From NCBI GenBank assembly GCA_015680685.1, contig MNCI01017476.1, positions 1,165,695 through 1,229,694 on the forward strand: 64,000 bases of DNA, given 5' to 3'. The notes under the pieces are model-generated. The model worked only from the letters and a program-made list of their open reading frames with translations. It did not search any database and was not told where the DNA came from. The stretch is from Gnetum montanum (Eukaryota; Streptophyta; Gnetopsida; Gnetales; Gnetaceae). This document shows, in pieces, positions 57,240 through 64,000 of the stretch (positions are counted from its first letter, which is position 1; each line of letters starts with the position of its first letter). The position numbers and the translations under genes are program-made.

Positions 57240-58320
57240 GAATAATCTACTAGTGTGTCCTTGACAAAGATCAACTACATGTTCTGTAGGATGCTCATGA
57301 AGGGCCTTGTAGAGGCTACCATGTAGGGAGACACATGGCCATAAAAATCCTGATGGAAAGATACTATTGGCCTACAATATTTAGGGATGTTTACCAATTC
57401 ATCAAGTCTTGTAAATGTTGTCAATGAGATGGATGGATGATAGCGTGCATGGAAGGTTCTCAACAATGGATTCAACCACTAGAACCTTTCGACATATGGG
57501 GCATTGACTTTATGGGTTCCATCAAATCCATGTTCAATGACAAGGCATATATTATAGTAGTAGTTGACTACTACATAAAATGGGTAGAAGCAATAGTTGT
57601 TACTCATTTTACATCATCCATGACTACCAAATTTATACAACAAAATATTTTGAATGGGTTTGGGGTGCCACATTCACTAATTTCTGATAATGAAACTCAT
57701 TTCAGAGGTGAAACCTTTAGAAAGTTAATGTAATTCTTGGTTGGTAGAACATAAATTAACAACATGTTACCACTCCCAATCCAACGGTTTAGCAAAGGTA
57801 ATAAATTGGAAGATCACAAAAATACTAACATGAACCATTAGCAAATATAGAAAGTATTGGAGTACAAAACTTAATGATGCTCTCTGGGCTTATCATTCAA
57901 CTTGGAAACTTCCTATTGGCTATTCTCCCTATAAGGTAGTGTACAAAAAACTTCTAATGCTTGATTCAATCTGAGCTTCGTACACTCTCAACAACTTGTG
58001 ATTTAAATCTTGACCTAAGTCTAGCATGAAAAGAAAGACTGATAAACCTGGACATGCTAGATGAAAATAGATTATTGGACCTATCTTTGAATGAGGTAAA
58101 TAAGGCATTCAGCAAGCAACATCATGACCTTATAATTAAGAAAGTAAAACTTCAACCAGAAGATAAGGTTCTCTACTAGAACCCCACACATGTATCCCAA
58201 AAGAAAAAATTCCAAACATTGTGCGAGGGAGCTTATATAATTAATCAAACCTTTCCCTCTAGGGCCATGTTGATCTATAAGCTTGAATGCCTAAATAAAA
58301 AGTAGTTGGTCAATATCCAA
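57240..58320 (+). pseudogene. Integrase of element F, second copy
   Basis: Same domains as the first copy. Here the core is open further: D-I-W-G-I-D-F-M-G-S (57490), V-V-D-Y-Y-I-K-W-V-E (57560) and L-I-S-D-N-E-T-H-F-R-G (57680) are in one frame, so copy 2 keeps a reading that copy 1 has lost. Stops follow from 57732. Confidence 0.83.
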
Positions 58321-59453
58321 TGAGTTAAGCCTTTCCTAGAACCAAGACAAGACAATATAACTATTTCTTGAACAGATGGACAACCACATTCTATTTTGTG
58401 AATCTCGTCCTTCCAACTCAGTCATGGGAGAGATGGCCATCTATGCTAATCATCAAATTGACTTCTTGATTTTTTTACCTTTTTTCATGTTTTTGATTTT
58501 TACAAATTATTTATTTTACAAATTCTTGATTTTTCAAGTTTTTCTAATTTTACACCATCTTTAGTACCTTTGAACTTTCTTGATTATTTTACACTTTATT
58601 ACATATTTTTTTTGTTTTTTTTATTTAGGTGTGAGATTTTCTCATTTTTGCTAATAAAAAATGCTTTATTGTCATAGGAAATAGTGCCACTCTTATTGTT
58701 TACTAATGATGGTTTGTGCTTAATGTGTGAAATTGTCGATGTCTAGTTTCTATTTTTGAATTCTAATGTCTGATGACTTTGACATGGTTTATTTTTCATG
58801 GAATAGGTAGTGAATTCATGTCATTCATCCATCCAATGAACTCTATGATTTTTTTAGTTTTGGGAATTTGAGGTTCCTTTTTATTAAAGAAACTTTTAAT
58901 CAATTAGTGACCTTGGTAATTCTAGAACTAGGAAGGATTCAAAGGTTTATAAAGGGTGTGACTTTAAGGGGACTCAATACTCTTTGTACTCTGCTACTTG
59001 CTTGAGTGCTTGGGTGTTTTTTCACAAACTTCTTACCATTCCATACTAACCATTAATAGGAAGTTAAATAATGTCATTGCATGGTGTGGTTCCCATTCAA
59101 AATAAATAAATAAATAAAAAATAAAACTAATGGGAGTTCAAAGCATACACCTTTGACATGAATAAGTCCTTGCATGGTGTGGTTCCCATTCTAGAAAAAA
59201 AAAATCAATGGAAATTCAAAGCACATCCCTTGGACAAATAAACAAGCTACAAGCACTGGTTGTGGGATTCAAATGGCATGCACCTATGCTTAAAGGTTTC
59301 TTTTAACTAAGGTCCTCTCTCTCACTTCGTACTTCTCTTTTCTTCTCTTTATGGAATGGTGGTTATTTTGTGGAAGCACTCTTGTGTGTCAAGTGAGTGG
59401 ATCAGTCTCATAGTGATGATGCAAAGTCACTGAAAGTAGTTGGTTTTGGTTTG
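58321..59453 (+). other. Post-pol spacer of element F
   Basis: The T-rich stretch (58460-58640) and the 'ctaataaaaaatgctttattg' (broken) block are shared with 56870-57060. The block 'tgcatggtgtggttcccatt' occurs twice (59078 and 59173), a tandem duplication of about 93 bp; D has one copy (near 829). No ORF. It is cut by G at 59453. Confidence 0.7.
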
Positions 59454-60460
59454 TGATGAGACGTGATTCGCATGAGCCGCGATATTGCGTCGTCCCTTGC
59501 GATGTCGTGTACGCGATATCACGGTCCGCCGCCAAATCTATAAATAAGAGGTGACACTTTCCTTATTTCCCATCTTGGTTTAGAAGTAGGTAAAGTTTGG
59601 AAGTTTGATCACTCCAGAGATAGAACATTTTCCATGTGCCCTTAGTAGAAGTCCTAGAGTGAACGGATCTTTATTTGAGCAACATTGTACCTGAACACAA
59701 GTTGTGTACGACAATAAAGACAAACTTGATTGGATAAACCTTGCAGTGCATGGAATAGGATTTTATTTAAATGTTATTTATTGCTTTCCTAGAATGTGGT
59801 ATGAGTACGGCTTGATTACAAGCATCTAAGGATGTGTATGGTTAGTCAAGGAATCAGCTGCTCATCGCATGCGGTATGAGTACGACTTGATTACGAGCAT
59901 CTCGTGTGACTACTTGGTAACCTAGTGGCGTATTCAGGATCTGTGCTTGGTAACCCTAGTGGTAGTCGAACACCCCGATGTGTATGGTTAGTCAAGGAAT
60001 CGACTACTCATCACACTTAGGCTAGTCAGATTCTCTCAATCCTTTCCTCCTAGTTAAGTGCCTTAGTACGACCACTTCGAGCACGTGCGTTACGCATGGT
60101 GATCCCAATGATGATTAGCATTTGGTAGCTGCGGTTGCATCGGTTCAGGGTGTGTATGGTAAGTGGGAATGGATGCTGATGCTAGTTAACTTAGAGTTAG
60201 TTCGTTAGTTAGAGTTAGTTAGCTTCTCAACCCTTCACTCTTTAGCATAGGAGAAAAACATTAAAACTATAAAAATCATATACCTTGGACTTACTTAACC
60301 ATACACTGTGACAACTACAAGTAAGTCCGGGAAGACAATGAATGATTAACCCCAAGTGTTCCATGGGGCATGTAGGCATTTAGTTTGCGAAGTTCGACCG
60401 GATCACGCATGCTACGCTCGTTTTGTATGGTTGAGTGTAGGGGTACCTCGCCACTCATCA
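59454..60460 (+). repeat. 5' LTR of element G
   Basis: 1007 bp, TGATGAGACGTG...CACTCATCA. TATA box at 59539-59546. GATATC-type palindromes upstream of TATA, some converted by CpG transitions. An internal duplication of 'cgacttgattac' and 'gatgtgtatggttagtcaag' (59812 and 59880 onward) makes it longer than the LTRs of A. Confidence 0.92.
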
Positions 60461-60461
60461 T

Positions 60462-60480
60462 TGGCACCGTTGCTGGGGAC
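60462..60480 (+). other. Primer-binding site of element G
   Basis: TGGCACCGTTGCTGGGGAC, one base after the LTR, tRNA-Asp type with CpG-type changes. Confidence 0.87.
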
Positions 60481-60607
60481 TAGGTGTTTGTGCGTTGAAT
60501 AGAACATAAATGATATCACTCACATCGTTGTGACCCTTAATGAACCTTCAAGTTAATCAAAAGAAAAAAAAATTATTATATAACGGTGAATTAGGACACC
60601 AATAACA

Positions 60608-62788
60608 ATGCCTTCTTCTCATAAGAGCAACTCATCACCTAAGGACCATACACGAGACATTTGGCAACATAAAACACATAACCAAAATCAGCCAAGTCCT
60701 AAATAATATAGGATGACATATACTCATCCCGATGAGTATATCCCTAATTTTAGTTTTATTCTCCATCAAGACGAATAGCTGTGATGAAGAGATTTTCAAG
60801 GTAACATTATGTTACCCCCAGACCGATCAATCTCTCACATGCTCATCCGTGCCTTGGCACAGATTGGCACGATTGAATTATATGATGAATACGTTGCGGA
60901 GGACTTTGATATGAGGGATTACCATCCCATAGATGCCCAACGTATGAGGGACTTAAGGCAAGAGAGTCAACATGCACTGTTGAAGGGCAAGGTTCTGCAT
61001 GTCCTTAGCGAAATAGGAGATGAGGAACCCCTTATCACGGGTTCTTTAGCAAATGATGTTCCCCCTCCTAATGATGATGACAAGGTTGGGTATCAGAACC
61101 TACAATCAACGATACATAGCCATGGTTTTGATGCCCGTGAACACCAACTGTTCACAAAGAGAACAACCACTCATGCTAAGGATGAGTGCTTAGATCGTCA
61201 CCACGATAGGGGCTGTAGCAGCCGAAGAGAAGGCAAGAAACATCATTATGGTGATGGTTCCCCTTCTTCTTCTCCTTCATCCCATCACTGACCCTCTCCT
61301 TCCACATTTGGGTGCAGCCATCATGAAGATAAAGGTGAGGATAAAAGTAAGAAGGACGAAAGACCTCAATGGGAAAGTTGAGAGAGAGGACAAGGGCAAG
61401 GATGTAGGAAGAGTAGGGAACAATGCAGACATCACAGGCGTTATGAAAGAGATGATCATGAAGAGCCCCTACTCGTAACCTGAAGTATGCTTGACATAAC
61501 AGAGGCAGTTAGGATTCCCACAAGGCGTTTAAAAGATAGTCGGATCAAACTATTAGACATGAACAATATCCCATGATTTGAAGGGGGATACAATGCTGAT
61601 CCACAAAATCATTTATAGGCATTCCACAATGCTTNAAGGCATGAAACAAGAAGAACCCTTGGAACTTATGCCCAAGGAAGACTCTCATAACTTAGAGCCT
61701 ATGAAGTACATAGCTTGTTGGAACAAGTAGCAAAAGAAGAAGGTGAGCTACGAAAAAGGGAAAGTGTGGAAGAGTACAACTATGATCCCTCTCTTCAAAA
61801 GAAGGGAGTGAAATTTTATGATGAAGAGGATGAGTCACCAATCGAAGAGTTGGTGAACAGAAAGGCCTTGCCGCTTGAAAAGCTCACAATAGAAATAGCG
61901 GCTAAGGTAGATGATGTATGGAGTTCCTTAGGCTCTAAAATTGAAACTATCTTAAAAATGATAGAAGAGTCTAAGGTAGAACAAAGTAGTGAAAAAGGTA
62001 AGAAAAAGTGGAGAGATTTAAGCCCTGCACATAACAAGGGTAAGGGGAAAATCACTAACTTCGAGGTGGCTATGGACTCTGACACAGAAGATGACGGTGG
62101 ATGTGAGATCTGCCACTATGACCATCCTAAGGGATGTTGCCACATCATCTCACATCTACAGGAGTCTGGTGTGTATGCACTTAATCCAAGACTCAACCAA
62201 CGGCAAACACCTCGAAGGTTACCTTATCCACAAGGTAACCCAAGGCAGTTCCACCAACCACTAACGTATTATCCAAGTGGAACTCCACCACAGCCCATCG
62301 GATACCATCAGTAGTGGAAATACCCACAGTCATGGGGGATGCCATTGCCAAAACATCAGTACCCTTACTAGAAGCCTAACCCTTATGGATATTATGTGTA
62401 GCAGCCGATTTCTCCAAGTGACTCTATGAGTCACACAACCCACAACCGTTACTACCAAGTTCGGAAGTACTTCAGAAGGACTCCTTCTCCTCCGGGAGAC
62501 ACTTCATACCCACATCATCCTCCTAATCCATCCGCACCTCTTCCACCATAAGTAGTTCCCGTAACACCTCTTGCTCCAACAATGCAAGGGGAACTTCCTC
62601 CTCAATTGCAGCAACGTCACACTGTGAGAGCTGTAAATATCCAACCTACTGCTTATTCTGACAACTGTAAAAAGAGAAGACCCTTCTTCAAAACCAAAAG
62701 CCCAAACAAACTCTTACAACAACAAGCAGTTGAGCCCATGTACACTCCTCCACCATCTAACACTTCGGAGCACCCTTCAGTCCAATAG
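60608..62788 (+). pseudogene. gag of element G (few stops, gap at N)
   Basis: Start ATG 60608 (MPSSHKSNS...). Open at 60809-61291 (P-P-D-R-S-I-S-H-M-L, acidic then His/Ser-rich) and at 61715-62314. The capsid-like domain is missing: at the N (61635) the reading jumps from the counterpart of 51630 to that of 51950, losing about 330 bp compared with F. A zinc-knuckle-like C-E-I-C-H-Y-D-H-P-K-G-C-C-H is at 62101-62142, with two more metal-binding residues than in A. The tail is Pro/Gln-rich. Confidence 0.82.
61635..61635. other. Single N at a gag discontinuity
   Basis: Compared with F, about 330 bp of capsid coding sequence is absent exactly at this N, so it probably marks an unresolved assembly gap rather than one unknown base. 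Confidence 0.65.
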
Positions 62789-62799
62789 AGTTTAATGCA

Positions 62800-63440
62800 T
62801 ACGGTTATGCTAATGCATATCGTAATCGACTGGATTAAGGTAGGACATGTTCCCAGGAAACTAACTGACCCTGGGAGTCCCTTAATCTATTTACAAATCA
62901 CCAGAAATAAACCACATAGGGATCTTCTTGACTTAGGTTCCGGAGTCAACTTAATATCATGAGAGATGTATCACGCTTGGAACCTACCCCAACTTAAGAA
63001 GAGCAACATTCAACTAGAGCTGGTAGACTAGTCCATCACGATTCCCTTGGGATTGGTGGAGAACATCATTACCACTATGTGTGGTTGGTCTTACCCAGTT
63101 GATTTCCTGCTGATTGAAGTCAACAATAACGAAGGGGACTTCCCAATTATAATGGGAAGGGCATGGCTTAGTACAATAGACGCATGTCTTAGGATCTGCG
63201 ATCTTTCGTTGGGAATTTTTAAGATAAAAATTTGTGAAGAGATTGAGAAGAGGAAAGTTCCATGCATTACATATAATGATTCATTGGGTGATGACATGGA
63301 GGAAATGCCTCCATGTAACAGGTGTGCTCTTGAAATATTGAAACAAAGATGCCTGTATGTAGCAACCACACAACCAGTAGTAGACACCCCGTGGTTGACA
63401 TCTACTCGAAGGAGCAACCAAATATGCATGGAATGAACTA
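62800..63440 (+). pseudogene. Protease region of element G
   Basis: L-L-D-L-G-S-G-V-N-L-I-S (62928-62961) holds the Athila-type aspartic protease motif, followed by a stop. From 63047 C-G-W-S-Y-P-V-D-F-L-L-I-E-V and P-I-I-M-G-R-A-W-L-S-T-I-D-A are open to 63436. It is the least decayed protease region in the window. Confidence 0.8.
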
Positions 63441-64000
63441 AGGAAACCCATGCCCATAATGAAAACATATATACATTGGAATATAAGTATTGCCAACTTC
63501 CACTCCTTAATATAAAATCATCAATTGGGAGAAGTTGGACACTTCTTAGAAATTCAAACAAGCGCTCATTATTTTGGATCTCTCCCTTACAACTCAATCA
63601 TGGGGAAGATGGCCACCTATGCTGATCATATGGGGCCCTCAGTTCTTTTTCGATTTTTTTTTTACATGTTTTTGTTTTACACATTTTTTTTTACAAAGTT
63701 CTTTAAATTTTCTAAGTTTTTGTTTTACAACTGTCTTTAACTTTTCTAGTTTTTGTTTTACATCATCGTTATACTTTTCCATTTTGTGTGTGTGTGTGTG
63801 ATCCACCCTGTAAGTTTGTCCCATAATAAGTGTTCGGAATGATGGTATGAACTGTTTTCATATTGACTGCTAGTGTTTGGTTTTTACCTTTAAGTCACAA
63901 TGTTGATACTAAGGTATGTTTCTTCTGATATGGTAGGCAATGAGACCACTTCATCCATCCATCTACCAGTTTCTATGGTCTCTCTCGGCTTGGAAATGTA
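63441..64000 (+). other. Deletion junction and post-pol spacer of element G
   Basis: Up to about 63570 this is the start of the PR-RT linker (cf. 53785 onward); then the T-rich spacer (63640-63790) with a (GT) run at 63786-63800, and 'ggtaggcaatgagaccact'. No RT motif. Continues beyond the window. Confidence 0.7.

Larger units (their letters stand above)
55621..58833 (+). repeat. 1.6-kb tandem duplication of integrase plus spacer in F
   Basis: Copy 1 is 55621-57222 and copy 2 is 57223-58833; 'gtgtgtccttgacaaagatc' recurs 1602 bp apart. The junction shares 'caaggtgtgtg' at both duplication ends, so a short homology joined them. Confidence 0.9.
49599..59453 (+). mobile_element. Element F, Athila-like Ty3/gypsy with gag and pol
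   Basis: 5' LTR 49599-50514, PBS, gag, protease, RT, RNase H and integrase in Ty3/gypsy order, then a post-pol spacer that is cut at 59453 by element G. Its 3' end, and any extra ORF, lie beyond the right window edge. The integrase and spacer region is tandemly duplicated (1.6 kb). Less decayed than B but still full of stops; many are TAG/TAA at expected CAG/CAA or TGG codons. Confidence 0.87.
59454..64000 (+). mobile_element. Element G, Athila-like, pol-deleted, 5' part
   Basis: 5' LTR, PBS, gag and protease are present, then the sequence passes near 63570 directly into the post-pol spacer ('caatcatggggaagatggccacc', cf. 56805). RT, RNase H and integrase are absent. It is inserted in F; the target duplication should be GTTTG (59449-59453), with its partner outside the window. 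The element runs past the right edge. Confidence 0.85.

Overview
The window looks like nuclear DNA of a seed plant with a large, old, retrotransposon-filled genome. It has one multi-exon gene with GT-AG introns. The rest is mostly nested, stop-riddled LTR retrotransposons whose paired LTRs often differ at CpG sites, plus a LINE and tRNA-derived SINEs. A gymnosperm-like genome would fit the age and nesting, but nothing seen fixes the species. There are no bacterial features.

Layout. 1-3284: 3' end of Ty3/gypsy element D, inserted in the gag of older element B. 3285-10892 and 19340-24822: the two halves of B (gag remnant, protease, RT, RNase H, integrase, an extra ORF in the env-like position, 3' LTR). 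B is split by element A (10893-19339, target duplication GACTT) and by a 2.3 kb unclassified insertion and SINEs. 26775-29643: element E (minus strand, target duplication AATAC), a gag-bearing deletion derivative. 29911-30750: four tandem 210-bp units. 30864-38129: element C (minus strand, target duplication CCTAT), with a solo LTR (34825-35803, ATGGT) inside its gag. About 38135-39500: LINE reverse-transcriptase remnant with a 217-bp tandem duplication. 39.8-47.3 kb: GC-richer low-copy island. 49599-59453: element F, with a 1.6 kb tandem duplication over integrase. 59454-64000: element G, running off the right edge.

The one gene that can be assembled with confidence lies on the minus strand (45644 down to 42083). 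Eight exons, joined by reading splice sites and phases, give a 634-residue bHLH-MYC-type protein of the subgroup IIIf kind (GL3/EGL3/TT8/R family, which regulate flavonoids and epidermal cell fate with MYB and WD40 partners). It has a 15-nt micro-exon. Its basic DNA-contacting region is degenerate, while the helix-loop-helix and C-terminal ACT-like region are kept.

The retroelements A, B, C, D, F, G and the solo LTR form one Athila-like clan: LTRs of 0.8-1.0 kb with TGATGAG...CTCATCA ends and, where the PBS is present, a site matching the 3' end of tRNA-Asp. A and C lost pol but kept gag, a pol-to-extra-ORF spacer and the extra ORF. In that spacer A, B, C and D share a hairpin whose stem differs in sequence yet stays paired by compensating changes, which suggests a cis-acting RNA element. 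The extra ORF starts at an ATG directly after a 3' splice-site-like sequence in A and C.
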